DNA of 64,000 nt from Xanthomonas hortorum pv. pelargonii (lineage in GTDB: Bacteria > Pseudomonadota > Gammaproteobacteria > Xanthomonadales > Xanthomonadaceae). Under the pieces are notes generated by a model. That model saw only the letters and a program-made list of their open reading frames with translations, was not told where the DNA came from and did not search any database. Below, piece by piece: positions 43,436 to 52,826 of the stretch. The stretch's first letter is position 1. Every line of letters starts with the position of its first letter. The stretch is from positions 2,666,001-2,730,000 of the forward strand of contig NZ_CP098604.1 of the NCBI RefSeq assembly GCF_024499015.1, written 5' to 3'. The position numbers and the translations under genes are program-made.

Positions 43436-44353
43436 ATGGCAGTGGATGCATTTGCGTTGATTCTGGCGATGCTGGGGCTGGGTCTGCTGTTCGCCCGCTT
43501 GCGGGTGCTGCCGGACAACAGCGCCGACGTGCTCAATCGCATCGTGTTGTTTATCTGCCTGCCGGCCTCGGTGCTGACCTATGTGCCGCGCCTGCATCTG
43601 GATGCTTCGCTGGGTGGGGTGATCGCCACGCCGTGGGTGCTGACCGCGATCATCGTGCCGCTGCTATGGGGCTGTAGCCGTGTGTTTGGATTCAAACGCG
43701 AGGAATACGCTGCGCTGCTGATGTGCGTGGTCTTCACCAACTCCAGCTTCATCGGCTTTCCGATGGTGCGCGCGTTGATCGGCGATCACGCGCTGCCGTA
43801 TGCGGTGGTCTACGACCAGTTCGGCACTTTCGTGCTGCTGTCCACGTTTGGGTTGTATGTGCTGGCGCGCTACAGCGGCGACACCCCGCCTACCGCGCGG
43901 ATGATCCTGCTGCGGGTGCTGCGGTTTCCGCCGCTGTGGGCGCTGCTGTTCGCACTGACGTTGATGCCGGAGCAGCCGCCGACCTGGATCGGTTCGGGAT
44001 TGAAGAGTCTGGCCGATGCAATGCTGCCGCTGGTGATGCTGGCGGTCGGCTTTTCGCTGCAGTTGCGCTTGCCTGCGGACGAGTTAAAACCGCTGGCAGT
44101 GGGGCTGGTCTTCAAACTTGCGTTGATGCCGGCCCTGGCGCTGCCATTGTCCTGGGCGCTCGGCTTGCATGGCGCGATGTTGCAGGCCAACGTCCTCGAA
44201 TCGGCCATGCCTACCATGATCACTGCCGCCGCATTGGCCATCTCGCATCGGCTGGCACCGCGCCTGGCCGCAGCGATGGTCGGCTACAGCATCCTGCTGT
44301 CGCTGCTGACCTTGCCTGCCTGGGCCTGGTTGCTGGCACGTCTGGTGGCGTGA
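43436..44353 (+). CDS. AEC-family (auxin efflux carrier-like) transporter
   Basis: A 305-residue membrane protein with about ten hydrophobic segments arranged in two groups of five around the loop at residues 140-160. NSSFIGFPMVRAL (about 103-115) and the C-terminal ESAMPTMITAAALA are AEC landmarks. It is expected to export or import small organic acids (malate, malonate) or an auxin-like molecule. The ATG is preceded by only a weak ribosome site. No operon partner is visible. Confidence 0.8.
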   Translation: MAVDAFALILAMLGLGLLFARLRVLPDNSADVLNRIVLFICLPASVLTYVPRLHLDASLGGVIATPWVLTAIIVPLLWGCSRVFGFKREEYAALLMCVVFTNSSFIGFPMVRALIGDHALPYAVVYDQFGTFVLLSTFGLYVLARYSGDTPPTARMILLRVLRFPPLWALLFALTLMPEQPPTWIGSGLKSLADAMLPLVMLAVGFSLQLRLPADELKPLAVGLVFKLALMPALALPLSWALGLHGAMLQANVLESAMPTMITAAALAISHRLAPRLAAAMVGYSILLSLLTLPAWAWLLARLVA

Positions 44354-44684
44354 TGCCAGGCGCGCACTCGCGCTGCCACTTCGGTACTGCCGCATCGCAG
44401 GTTCAACGCGCACCCGCGTTAGCCTCGCAGCCAATGCTGCACTGCGATGACAATGCGCTGCATGCAGAGCCGCCAATCGACACCACAGCGCGCGAGGTCA
44501 TGACGCAGGCGCGCAGGTCGCGCAGAAGCTGCTGCGCACGCGCGCTGCACAGGGATTTTCCGAGCATGGATCACGGCTGTTGGAAGATCGCCCGGCTGGC
44601 AGTCGAGCGGTTTAACGTCTTTCGACTACTTCCTCACCGTGCCGCGGTGTACGCTGCCGGCTTGCTCCCGGAAGCGAGGCGTGC
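44354..44684. other. Intergenic stretch without gene
   Basis: 331 bp before the ParA gene. No plausible coding frame, hairpin, or recognised binding site is visible. Confidence 0.5.
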
Positions 44685-45317
44685 ATGAAGACAGTTCTGG
44701 TGGCCGGCTCCAAAGGCGGCGTAGGCAAGACCACGATTGCCACCAATCTGGCCGCACATGCGGCCTTGCAGGGCCAGCGCACCGTGCTTGCAGATGCCGA
44801 TCCGCAGGGCTCGTCCACGCGCTGGGCGCAGCGTCGCGCCAGTCTGGAAAGTGCGGTGCTGCCGATCGACGCCACCCGCCGTCGCAACTGGAAGGCCGCA
44901 GTGCCCGATGGCACCGATCAGCTGATCATCGATGCCCCGGCCGGGGCGATGGCCGACGACCTGAGCGGATTTCTGGACCACGTCGATGCCATCGTGGTGC
45001 CGGTGCTGTCCTCGGCACTGGATATCGAAGCGGTGGTGGGCTTTCTCAACACGCTGGCCAAGGTGCCGCGCGTGCACCAGCGCAAGCTCCCGGTGGGCCT
45101 GGTGCTCAATCGCGCGCGTCCCTGGACCCAGACCTCGCAACAGGCCGCCGAGATGATCGGCACCTGGCCGTACCCGCTGGTGACCCAGCTGCGCGACACC
45201 CAGGCCTACGTGGTCATGGCCGGGCTGGGACGCAGCCTGTTCGACTACCGCTCGGCGCAGGTGCGCGACCATCAACAGGACTGGGAGCCGCTGTTCAAGT
45301 GGCTCAAGAAGGCCTAA
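44685..45317 (+). CDS. Orphan ParA-family ATPase
   Basis: A 210-residue deviant Walker A ATPase: [17 protein letters not shown] (about 7-23) has the ParA Lys pattern, then DADPQGSS and LIIDAPAG. No parB is adjacent, so it is not a chromosome-partition pair. Orphan ParA proteins position protein complexes in the cell. A 14-bp gap separates it from the sixA start, and the two may be co-transcribed. Confidence 0.82.
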   Translation: MKTVLVAGSKGGVGKTTIATNLAAHAALQGQRTVLADADPQGSSTRWAQRRASLESAVLPIDATRRRNWKAAVPDGTDQLIIDAPAGAMADDLSGFLDHVDAIVVPVLSSALDIEAVVGFLNTLAKVPRVHQRKLPVGLVLNRARPWTQTSQQAAEMIGTWPYPLVTQLRDTQAYVVMAGLGRSLFDYRSAQVRDHQQDWEPLFKWLKKA

Positions 45318-45331
45318 ACCGGATAGTTTCC

Positions 45332-45808
45332 ATGCGCGAATTGATCTTGTTGCGACACGCCCACGCCGAGCCGGCCGATACCGGCCAGGCCGATCTGGAC
45401 CGCCCGCTGTCCCCGCACGGCATTGCCGAGGCGGAATCGGCCGGCCGCTGGCTGCGCGAGCAGCGCCTGGTGCCCGACCGCGTGCTGTGCTCGCCGGCCC
45501 GGCGCGCCCGCGAGACGCTGGAAGCGGTACTGGAGCTCACCGGCTATATCGAACAACGCCTGGACGAGCGCATCTACGAAGCGACGCCCGGCACCCTGGC
45601 CAGCCTGGTGGACGAACACCGCGACGCCGAGCGCTTATTGCTGGTGGGCCACAACCCAGGGCTGGAGCGGTTGGCAGCGCTGATGCACAGCGGCCAGACC
45701 GGCGACTACCGTGGCATGCCCACCGCCGCGATCGCCTTGCTGGCGCTGCCGCTGGAGGCCGCCATCGAACCGGGGATTGCCCGCCTGACCGCCTTCTGGT
45801 GGCCTTGA
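45332..45808 (+). CDS. sixA: SixA-like phosphohistidine phosphatase
   Basis: A 158-residue histidine phosphatase. LILLRHAHAEP near the N-terminus is the RHG-type motif with the phosphorylated His, and LLLVGHNPGLERL contains the second His. SixA removes phosphate from His of phosphorelay proteins (family knowledge). It begins a run of three closely spaced genes; the next starts four bases after its stop. Confidence 0.85.
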   Translation: MRELILLRHAHAEPADTGQADLDRPLSPHGIAEAESAGRWLREQRLVPDRVLCSPARRARETLEAVLELTGYIEQRLDERIYEATPGTLASLVDEHRDAERLLLVGHNPGLERLAALMHSGQTGDYRGMPTAAIALLALPLEAAIEPGIARLTAFWWP

Positions 45809-45811
45809 TCC

Positions 45812-46384
45812 GTGTCATCGTCGCTGCGCTGGTACGCCTGGCTCGCGCTCTGGGTCGCTCTGCCCTGTATGGCGCAGCAGAAGGTGCATTCCATCGACCC
45901 GGTGCAATCGCGCTTCGGGTTCGAGATCAGAACGCGCTTCGGCATGAAGATCGAGGGGTTCTTTCCGCGTTTTCGCGGTGAACTGGTGGAGTTGCCCGAC
46001 AAACGCCAACAGGTGCGCTTCCGGCTGGACGCCACCCAGGTGGAAATCCCCGGCAAGGATCGCTACACCGCGTGGATGCGCGGCGAGGATTTCTTCGATG
46101 TCGCCCAATACCCGGTGGTGGAATTCGAGTCGCTTCCCTACACCGAAGCGGTCGTGAAGCAGGGCGGCGACATCACCGGCAACCTGACCATTCGCGGAAT
46201 CACGCACATCGAGACCCTGCACGTTGCGCCAGCTGAATGCGCGCGGCCGGGCTATGATTGCGACGTGATCAGTCGAGGGACGGTGCTGCGTGGACGTTAC
46301 GGAATGAATGCGTGGCAGATGGCCCTGGGCGACAGGGTGACGTTCGTTCTGCGTGGGCGGTTGCAGGAGGCGCGGCGCCCGTGA
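45812..46384 (+). CDS. Exported YceI-family protein
   Basis: A 190-residue lipocalin-like protein with a signal peptide (LRWYAWLALWVALPCMAQQ). The GTG at 45812 is the first start after the sixA stop. SIDPVQSRFGFEIRTRFG, GEDFFDVAQYPVVEFES and GNLTIRGITH are YceI blocks; the family binds isoprenoid-type lipids in the periplasm. Its stop overlaps the next start (GTGA at 46381-46384), giving translational coupling. Confidence 0.87.
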   Translation: MSSSLRWYAWLALWVALPCMAQQKVHSIDPVQSRFGFEIRTRFGMKIEGFFPRFRGELVELPDKRQQVRFRLDATQVEIPGKDRYTAWMRGEDFFDVAQYPVVEFESLPYTEAVVKQGGDITGNLTIRGITHIETLHVAPAECARPGYDCDVISRGTVLRGRYGMNAWQMALGDRVTFVLRGRLQEARRP

Positions 46385-48414
46385 GTTTCCTGTTGAGGGT
46401 GCTTGTGCTGGCAACGCTGTTGCTCGGCACCGGATGCGCCGGCCTGTCGCAAATCGAACGCAACCGTGCGGCAGGCGTGGCTTCTGCCGCGCGCAGCACG
46501 CTGGTGAGCTGCACCCAGGCCAATCGCTGTGCACTGTCCTCGCCGCTGCGCGCGCTGGGTGGCGAGGCGATCAGCAGCTCCACTCAGGCTGCGCCGCGGC
46601 ACTACGCCACCATCGTCGATCGCGGTGAAGAATCGTTGGTCGCGCGGCTGAATCTGATCCGCAGCGCCACCCGCAGCATCGATCTGCAGACCTATATCTT
46701 CGACAAGGACGACAGCGCACGCATGGTGCTGGATGCACTGATCGACGCGGCGCAGCGCGGGGTCAAGGTGCGCATCCTGATCGACCAGCTGTCGGCGATC
46801 GCCGATCTGCAGATTCTCGGCGCGCTGTCCAGCACCCATGAAAATCTGCAGCTGCGCATCTACAACCCCACTTTCGGCAAGGTCAAACTCAATTACTTCG
46901 ACTATGCCGGCAGCGTGGTGTGCTGTTTCCGTCGCTTCAACCAGCGCATGCACAACAAGCTGCTGGTGGTGGACGATGTGCTCGGCGTGGTCGGCGGCCG
47001 CAACTACCAGGACGACTATTTCGACTGGGACAGCGAATACAACTTCCGCGATCGCGACGTGATTCTGGCCGGCCCGGAAGTGCGCGCGATGGCGGCCAAT
47101 TTCGACGCGTTCTGGCGCGCGCAGCGCAGCGTGCCGGCCGAGCGCCTGAACGATGTCGGCCGCCTGCTGCTGGAGCAGGGCGCGCCGAAAATGCCGCCGG
47201 CCGACATCCGCCGCCCGGAGCGGGTGGCGCGCGTCGACCGTGAGGCGCGCGATGCGCAATTCATCCGCGATGCGTTCGTGACCCCGGCCATGCCCGTACA
47301 GCGCGTGCTGTATGTGGCCGACCTGCCGCAGAAACACCGTAAGGAACATGCCGCCAAGGCGGTGTCCACCGCGCCGGAGCTGGACGGCCTGATCGCCGGT
47401 GCGCAGCAGGAAGTGCTGCTGCAGACGCCGTATCTGGTGTTGTCCGACGAGGCACAGGCGATCTTCCGCACACTGCGCACGCGCCCGCAGCCGCCACGCA
47501 TCGTGGTCTCGAGCAATAGCCTGGCGGCCACCGACAACCCGATCGTGTATGCGCTGTCGTACAAGTTCAAACGCCGCAACCTGCGCGAGCTGGGCTTCAA
47601 CATCTACGAATTCAAGCCATTTCCGCTGAATGCACCGGTGGACTACGCCAATCTGGTGCCCGACCCGCTCAATCCGCAGGCCGCCGAACCGGTCGAGAAC
47701 GACAGTAGCGTCAATCGCGTGATCAGCGGCAGCGCGGCCGGCAACGCGGTGCGTGGCAGCGGTGGCAGCAATAGCAACAGTGGCAGCGGAACACCGGGGA
47801 GTGCCATTCGCGGCAGCGGTGGTGGCGCGGGGCGTGCGCCCGGCGGCAGCGAGGTCGACCGGCGTGTACTGCGTACCGAAACGCGGCCCTCGTTCCTGGG
47901 CACGCGTGCGGTCAACAAGCCGCTGCCGGTCACCCGCGCCGGCGCGCGCATGGGCCTGCATGCCAAGTCGTTGGTGGTGGACCGGCGCATCGGCGTGATC
48001 GGCACGCACAACTTCGACCCGCGCAGCGAGAACTACAACACCGAAGCGGCGGTGGTGATCGACGATGCGCGCTTTGCGCAGGCGCTGGCCGCCAGCATCG
48101 AGCGCGACATCGCCCCGGAAAATGCCTGGACCGTGGCCTCGCGCGAAAAGCCGCCGGTGCTGAGCGGACTGAACTACAGCGTGGGCAAGGTGTCCGAATC
48201 GTTGCCGGTGCTGGATTTCTGGCCCTGGCGCTATGCCACCAATTACGAATTCCAGCCTGGCCCCGGTTGCCCGTTTCCGCTCAAGCGCCAGGACCCGCAG
48301 TTCCGCAAGTGCTACGTGGCAGTGGGCGACTTCCCCGAGGTCAACGTCGGCCCGAAGTGGTTGCTGGTGCGGATGCTGACCGCCTTCGGTGCCGGGCTTG
48401 TGCCGATTCTTTGA
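46381..48414 (+). CDS. Phospholipase D-family lipoprotein with Gly/Ser insertion
   Basis: A 677-residue cardiolipin-synthase-like enzyme anchored by a lipobox (LLGTGCAG near residue 20). The GTG at 46381 overlaps the YceI stop. Two HKD motifs are present: MHNKLLVVDDVLGVVGGRN (about 190-208) and LHAKSLVVDRRIGVIGTHNF (about 523-542), so both halves are intact. Between about residues 440 and 500 there is an insertion rich in Gly, Ser and Asn (GSGGSNSNSGSGTPGS), which is not expected in the fold. It would act in the envelope on phospholipids. Confidence 0.85.
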   Translation: MSFLLRVLVLATLLLGTGCAGLSQIERNRAAGVASAARSTLVSCTQANRCALSSPLRALGGEAISSSTQAAPRHYATIVDRGEESLVARLNLIRSATRSIDLQTYIFDKDDSARMVLDALIDAAQRGVKVRILIDQLSAIADLQILGALSSTHENLQLRIYNPTFGKVKLNYFDYAGSVVCCFRRFNQRMHNKLLVVDDVLGVVGGRNYQDDYFDWDSEYNFRDRDVILAGPEVRAMAANFDAFWRAQRSVPAERLNDVGRLLLEQGAPKMPPADIRRPERVARVDREARDAQFIRDAFVTPAMPVQRVLYVADLPQKHRKEHAAKAVSTAPELDGLIAGAQQEVLLQTPYLVLSDEAQAIFRTLRTRPQPPRIVVSSNSLAATDNPIVYALSYKFKRRNLRELGFNIYEFKPFPLNAPVDYANLVPDPLNPQAAEPVENDSSVNRVISGSAAGNAVRGSGGSNSNSGSGTPGSAIRGSGGGAGRAPGGSEVDRRVLRTETRPSFLGTRAVNKPLPVTRAGARMGLHAKSLVVDRRIGVIGTHNFDPRSENYNTEAAVVIDDARFAQALAASIERDIAPENAWTVASREKPPVLSGLNYSVGKVSESLPVLDFWPWRYATNYEFQPGPGCPFPLKRQDPQFRKCYVAVGDFPEVNVGPKWLLVRMLTAFGAGLVPIL

Positions 48415-48650
48415 TTGCGGGACGGAGCGCCGGTTGCTGGGGGATGTCGCCGCCGCGCGCGTTGTCTTCTGCGCGGAGTGAGCGTGCAGGTGTAACGTCA
48501 GCAGGCACGATGCATCCCGCCAGCGCGTGGCGCACGCAGCCGACCACACAGGAGGCCGTTGCCCGGATCCACTGCCACCCCGCATCTCGCCAGGCAGTTG
48601 AACCACGACCCCACGCCCTGAATCCTTTCCCAATCCCCAATCCCCAGCCT

Positions 48651-49079
48651 ATGACCTTCCGCGACCCCGTCGATCTTGCTGCCCTCAACGCCTCCAGTCG
48701 CGACACCTTGATCGAACATCTGGGCATCGTGTTCACCGATGCCGGCGAGGATTGGTTGCGCGCCACCATGCCGGTGGATTCGCGCACCAAGCAGCCGTAC
48801 GGCTTGCTGCACGGCGGTGCGTCGGTGGTGCTGGCCGAAACCCTGGGCAGTAGCGCCGGCAATCTGTGCGTGGATATGACCACCCAGATGTGCGTGGGGT
48901 TGGAGATCAACGCCAACCATCTGCGTGCGGCGTATCAGGACGTGGTCACTGGCACCGCGCGCGCCGTGCATATCGGGCGCAGCACGCAGGTGTGGGACAT
49001 CATCATCGAAAACCCGGCCGGCAAGCGCGTCTGCGTTTCACGGCTCACCTTGGCCGTGGTCTCGCGCAGCAATGGCTGA
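48651..49079 (+). CDS. PaaI/YdiI-type hotdog thioesterase
   Basis: A 142-residue hotdog-fold protein. PYGLLHGGASVVLAETLGS (about 44-62) is the family helix with the catalytic Glu. It would hydrolyse acyl- or aryl-CoA thioesters. The start is the ATG at 48651; a longer open frame upstream has no start signal. A 236-bp gap separates it from the phospholipase D gene. Confidence 0.82.
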   Translation: MTFRDPVDLAALNASSRDTLIEHLGIVFTDAGEDWLRATMPVDSRTKQPYGLLHGGASVVLAETLGSSAGNLCVDMTTQMCVGLEINANHLRAAYQDVVTGTARAVHIGRSTQVWDIIIENPAGKRVCVSRLTLAVVSRSNG

Positions 49080-49196
49080 GCCCGCCGTGCAAGCACATGG
49101 GTGGAACAGCGCCACCCGCTGCCGGCACTGCGCGCGTGCCAAGCTGCTGTCACAATAGTCGCGCTTCCTTCCCCTGGTACCGGTCCCGTTCCTGCA

Positions 49197-50000
49197 ATGA
49201 GCGAGTCATCCCTGGACGCCACGCGCGATGCTGGCGGCGTGTTGCGTTGGTTCCGGTACCTGTATCGGGTACCGCTACTGCTGGTGCACCTGAGCATCTG
49301 TCTGCCGATCACCATGCTATGCGTGGTGGCGTCGCCGCTGGCGCGCATCCGTACCGGCCACGACGACACCCTGGACGAGTGGATGATCCGCTGGTGGCAG
49401 GGCAATCTGATGCGCATCTTCGGATTTCGTTTGCGTCATTTCGGCACTCCGCTGCCGGGCGCTGCGTTGTTCGTCGCCAATCACGTCAGCTGGATCGACA
49501 TCTCGATGCTGCACAGCCAACGCGTGATGGGCTTTGTGGCCAAGCGCGAGATCGCCGGCTGGCCGCTGGTGGGCTGGCTGGCGGCCAAGGGCCAGACCAT
49601 CTTCCATCAGCGCGGCAATACCGAATCGCTGGGCGGCGTGCTGCAGGAAATGCTGGCGCGGCTGCAAAGCGGCAAGCCGGTGGGCGTGTTTCCGGAAGGG
49701 CGCACCCGCGGCGGCACCGAGGTCGGCCCGTTCCATGCGCGCATCTTCCAGGCCGCGGTTGAGGCCGGCGTGCCGGTGCAACCGGTGGCATTGCGTTACG
49801 GCGAGCGCGGCAATGCGCAAGCGGTGGTGGCGTTCGGCGAGCGCGAGAGCTTCTTCGACAACATCGTGCGTCTGCTCGGCGAGCCGGCGCGGCTGGCCGA
49901 AGTGCATTTTCTCGAGCCGATCCGCGCGCTGGATATCGACGGACGTCGCCGCCTGGCCGACACCTCGCGTCAACGCATCATTGCGGCCATGGAGTCCTAG
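49197..50000 (+). CDS. 1-acyl-glycerol-3-phosphate acyltransferase (PlsC family)
   Basis: A 267-residue membrane-bound acyltransferase that makes phosphatidic acid or a related lipid. An N-terminal membrane segment (LLLVHLSICLPITML) is followed by VANHVSWIDIS (the HxxxxD motif) and FPEGRTRGGTEVG (the glycerol-phosphate site). The start is the ATG at 49197 after CCTGCA; a longer frame from 49101 adds no domain. A 62-bp gap separates it from the YheT-like gene. Confidence 0.87.
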   Translation: MSESSLDATRDAGGVLRWFRYLYRVPLLLVHLSICLPITMLCVVASPLARIRTGHDDTLDEWMIRWWQGNLMRIFGFRLRHFGTPLPGAALFVANHVSWIDISMLHSQRVMGFVAKREIAGWPLVGWLAAKGQTIFHQRGNTESLGGVLQEMLARLQSGKPVGVFPEGRTRGGTEVGPFHARIFQAAVEAGVPVQPVALRYGERGNAQAVVAFGERESFFDNIVRLLGEPARLAEVHFLEPIRALDIDGRRRLADTSRQRIIAAMES

Positions 50001-50062
50001 CCCGCGATGCGTATGCTCATCACTCCTGCGGCCGACGCGACAGTGCCTGGCCCGATGAGCGC

Positions 50063-51049
50063 ATGAACGTCTCCGACTATTCGCCGCCCCGCTGGTTGCG
50101 CAATCCGCATGTGCAATCACTGCTGGGCAGCAGTGCGTTGCGCCGGATCCGCAGCCGCCAGTTGCTGGCCGCCAGCGGCGCGGTGACCAGCGAACATATT
50201 CTCGACGGCGGCGACGGCGTACGCCTGCAGGGCTGGATGAGTATCCCGCCCGGCGATACACCGGTACGCGCCACCGTGCTGCTGCTGCACGGCTGGGAAG
50301 GCAGCGCCGATTCCAATTACATGCGGCTCACCGCTGCGCGCCTGCTGGGCCTGGGCTATCAGGTGTTCCGGCTGAACTTTCGCGACCACGGCGGCACCCA
50401 TCACCTCAATGTGGATCTGTTTCACTCCGATCGCATCGATGAAGTGGTCAATGCTGCAGGCGATCTGTGGCGGCGTTTTCCCGCGCCGCAGTTACTGGTG
50501 GCCGGTTACTCGCTGGGCGGCAATTTCGCACTGCGGCTCGCCTTGCGCGCGCCGGCGGCCGGCCTGCCGGTGGCGCGGGTCGCAGCGGTGTGCCCGCTGC
50601 TGGATCCGGCCGCCACCATGCTGCAGCTGGAAAAAGGCCCGCAGTTCTACGACTGGTATTTCCGCCGGCGCTGGCGCGAATCGCTGCTGCGCAAACGCAA
50701 GCTGTTTCCCGATCAGCACGGCTACGACGATGCCACCCTGGCGCTGGACATGCGCGGCCTGATGGCCTGGTTAGCCGAGCAGCACACCGGGCACGGCTCG
50801 CTGCAGGCGTATTTCGACAGTTATTCGATTGCCGGCGAACGCCTGGCCGGCTTGCAGGTGCCGGTCCACATCCTGATGGCCGAAGACGACCCGGTGATTC
50901 CATTCGCCGATTTCGCCGGCTGGCATCTGCCCGCGCATGCGCAGCTGGAAATCGCGCGTTGGGGCGGCCACTGCGGCTTTCTGGAAAATGCCCGTGGCGA
51001 TGGATTTGCCGAACGCTGGGTCGCCGAGCGGCTGACCGCTGCGCTCTAG
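50063..51049 (+). CDS. YheT-like alpha/beta hydrolase
   Basis: A 328-residue cytoplasmic hydrolase. LLHGWEGSADSNYM gives the oxyanion loop, VAGYSLGGNFALRLA the nucleophile Ser, MAEDDPVIP the Asp and WGGHCGF the His. The motif set matches YheT, an esterase of unknown natural substrate. The stop TAG (51047-51049) is part of the CTAG target duplicated by the IS element, which inserts directly after it without changing the protein. Confidence 0.85.
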   Translation: MNVSDYSPPRWLRNPHVQSLLGSSALRRIRSRQLLAASGAVTSEHILDGGDGVRLQGWMSIPPGDTPVRATVLLLHGWEGSADSNYMRLTAARLLGLGYQVFRLNFRDHGGTHHLNVDLFHSDRIDEVVNAAGDLWRRFPAPQLLVAGYSLGGNFALRLALRAPAAGLPVARVAAVCPLLDPAATMLQLEKGPQFYDWYFRRRWRESLLRKRKLFPDQHGYDDATLALDMRGLMAWLAEQHTGHGSLQAYFDSYSIAGERLAGLQVPVHILMAEDDPVIPFADFAGWHLPAHAQLEIARWGGHCGFLENARGDGFAERWVAERLTAAL

Positions 51050-52208
51050 GGAACCTCTGAACAACGCACCATAGATACGCGACACTACCCGCCTCATGTT
51101 GAGGAGTGATCCATGCAACTGACGTTCGGTGACGCTGAAGGCCTGGGCAAGCGCAAGCAGACTCGCCGGGAGATCTTTCTGGCCGAGATGGAGCAGGTGG
51201 TTCCGTGGCAACACTTGCTCGGTCTGATCGCGCCGCACTATCCGGTGTCGGGGCGCCCAGGTCGGCAGCCATACGCACTGGCGACGATGTTGCGGATTCA
51301 TCTGCTGCAGCAGTGGTATGCGTTGAGCGATCCGGCGATGGAAGAAGCGCTGCACGAGATTCCGACCTTGCGGCGCTTTGCCCAGCTCGGTGGCTTGGAC
51401 AACGTTCCGGACGAGACCACGATTTTGAACTTTCGGCGCCTGCTGGAGACCCATGGCCTTGCCGCGCGGATGCTGGACGCGGTCAACGCGCATCTGGCAC
51501 GCAAGGGGCAGAGCCTGCGGTCGGGCACGATCGTCGATGCGACGCTGATCGCTGCACCCAGTTCGACCAAGAACGCCGATCACGCGCGCGACCCTGAAAT
51601 GCATCAGACCAGGAAGGGCAATCAGTGGTATTTCGGGATGAAGGCGCACATCGGCGTGGATGAATTTTCCGGGCTGGTGCACCACGTCCATTGCACAGCC
51701 GCCAATGTCGCCGACGTCACGGTGACGCACGCATTACTGCATGGCAAAGAAGACAGCGTGTTCGGCGACAGCGGCTACACCGGTGCGGACAAACGCGAAG
51801 AACTGCAGACCTGCAAGGCTGCATTTTTCATTGCCGCCAGGCCCTCGACGCTGCAAGCCATCGGCAACAAACGCGAGCGTGCTCGGGAACAGCGTTGGGA
51901 ACACTTCAAGGCCAGCGTGCGCGCGAAGGTGGAGCATCCGTTCCGGGTGATCAAGCGCCAGTTCGGTTACACCAAGGTCCGCTATCGCGGCCTGGCCAAG
52001 AACACCGCACACGTGCTGACCTTGTTTGCGCTCTCCAATCTGTGGATGAAGCGAAAGCAGTTACTGCCTGCCATGGGGAGCGTGCGCCTGTAACCCGGGG
52101 AATTCCCAAGGAAAGTGCCAGAAATAGCGGAAGATCCGAAGATCCAAACGCGACTCTCCGGACCGACGCGACATCCCGCACTCTCAGGCCTCGTTATTCA
52201 GACCTTCC
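51050..52208 (+). mobile_element. IS5-family insertion sequence, complete
   Basis: A 1159-bp element. Its left end GGAACCTCTGAACAACG and the reverse complement of its right end GGAAGGTCTGAATAACG match at 14 of 17 positions, as terminal inverted repeats do. The flanking CTAG at 51046-51049 and 52209-52212 is the 4-bp target duplication expected of IS5-family elements. It encodes one transposase with all catalytic residues and looks capable of moving. The direct repeats are perfect, so the insertion is fairly recent. Confidence 0.92.
51113..52093 (+). CDS. IS5-family DDE transposase
   Basis: A 326-residue transposase. An N-terminal DNA-binding domain (residues about 1-95) is followed by the DDE catalytic core: Asp in IVDATLIAAPS (about 144), Asp in FGDSGYTGA (about 221), and Glu in KVEHPFRVIKRQFG (about 277). 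The start follows GAGGAG. It belongs to the IS5 subgroup of the IS5 family. No frameshift or truncation is visible. Confidence 0.93.
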   Translation: MQLTFGDAEGLGKRKQTRREIFLAEMEQVVPWQHLLGLIAPHYPVSGRPGRQPYALATMLRIHLLQQWYALSDPAMEEALHEIPTLRRFAQLGGLDNVPDETTILNFRRLLETHGLAARMLDAVNAHLARKGQSLRSGTIVDATLIAAPSSTKNADHARDPEMHQTRKGNQWYFGMKAHIGVDEFSGLVHHVHCTAANVADVTVTHALLHGKEDSVFGDSGYTGADKREELQTCKAAFFIAARPSTLQAIGNKRERAREQRWEHFKASVRAKVEHPFRVIKRQFGYTKVRYRGLAKNTAHVLTLFALSNLWMKRKQLLPAMGSVRL

Positions 52209-52212
52209 CTAG

Positions 52213-52345
52213 AGCTTGCTCTCTGCGTTGCCGTGCCAAGTGATGCGCAGCGCATCGCTCCAGGCACACCAATTACCCAGTCAGACAAAATAGGCAACTG
52301 ATGCGCCTTTTAAGTCGCCGCGCCAAAAGCGACTTGAACGAATTG
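52213..52345. other. Low-GC stretch beside the IS element
   Basis: Sequence after the right target copy is less GC-rich than the window average and has no open frame of its own. It holds a short inverted pair GCGCCTTTTAAGTCGC / GCGCCAAAAGCGAC-like region. It may be a remnant of the DNA that came with the small gene at 52346-52621. Confidence 0.4.
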
Positions 52346-52621
52346 CTAGTCCGCGTAAGAGCTCAGTGTCCCTTCCCACCATCCGTTGGCAACAAGACGC
52401 AATGGCTCGAAGTAAAAACATTGTTGATTTATGCGAAGTTTCAGCAGCCCGGTGCCTATGAGCGCAGGTAGCGTTGGGCCTTTAACTAAGGTCCTACCTC
52501 TGCCCGGGGGTTGCCAGCTTTGAGCCCCCATAGGCATTGGTACGTTGATTGGTCGAGCAACTGATTCTTCAACCTGTACGTTGAATGCATTTTCCCCAAT
52601 GAATAGATGTCCAGCGACCAT
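52346..52621 (-). CDS. Small protein of unknown function, low-GC
   Basis: A 91-residue ORF. The ATG at 52621 is chosen because GGAAGG lies six bases upstream, a strong ribosome site; a TTG 14 codons earlier is the alternative. No family was recognised. It has mixed hydrophobic and charged composition (for example FIGENAFNVQVEES and LLKLRINQQCFYFEP) and no signal peptide. Base composition is visibly lower in GC than its neighbours, and it lies next to an IS element, both consistent with foreign DNA. Confidence 0.5.
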   Translation of the reverse strand: MVAGHLFIGENAFNVQVEESVARPINVPMPMGAQSWQPPGRGRTLVKGPTLPALIGTGLLKLRINQQCFYFEPLRLVANGWWEGTLSSYAD

Positions 52622-52826
52622 TCTTAACCTTCCGAGCTTTACGCGTTTGATAAGAAAATCCAAGCTAGCACGCGTTTTTCAGGGCAAGATTTCATTGTTT
52701 CCGAAGCTCAATGTGCGTGCCCAGCGTGCTTGCCCTGTGTCGCATATCTTTTCGATGTGCATAAGACCCTAAGCCGTCCCACCGCGCATCGTTACAATAG
52801 GCGTTTGTCCTGGACACGCCACCGCC

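Noticed and set aside
46297..48633. 778-codon minus-strand frame over the phospholipase D gene
   Set aside because: Very rich in Arg, Gln and His as shadows of high-GC genes are; the plus strand has HKD motifs and a lipobox.
51205..51597. Second open frame in the IS element, as for a two-frame transposase
   Set aside because: The main frame already holds the full DDE set, so no programmed frameshift is needed.
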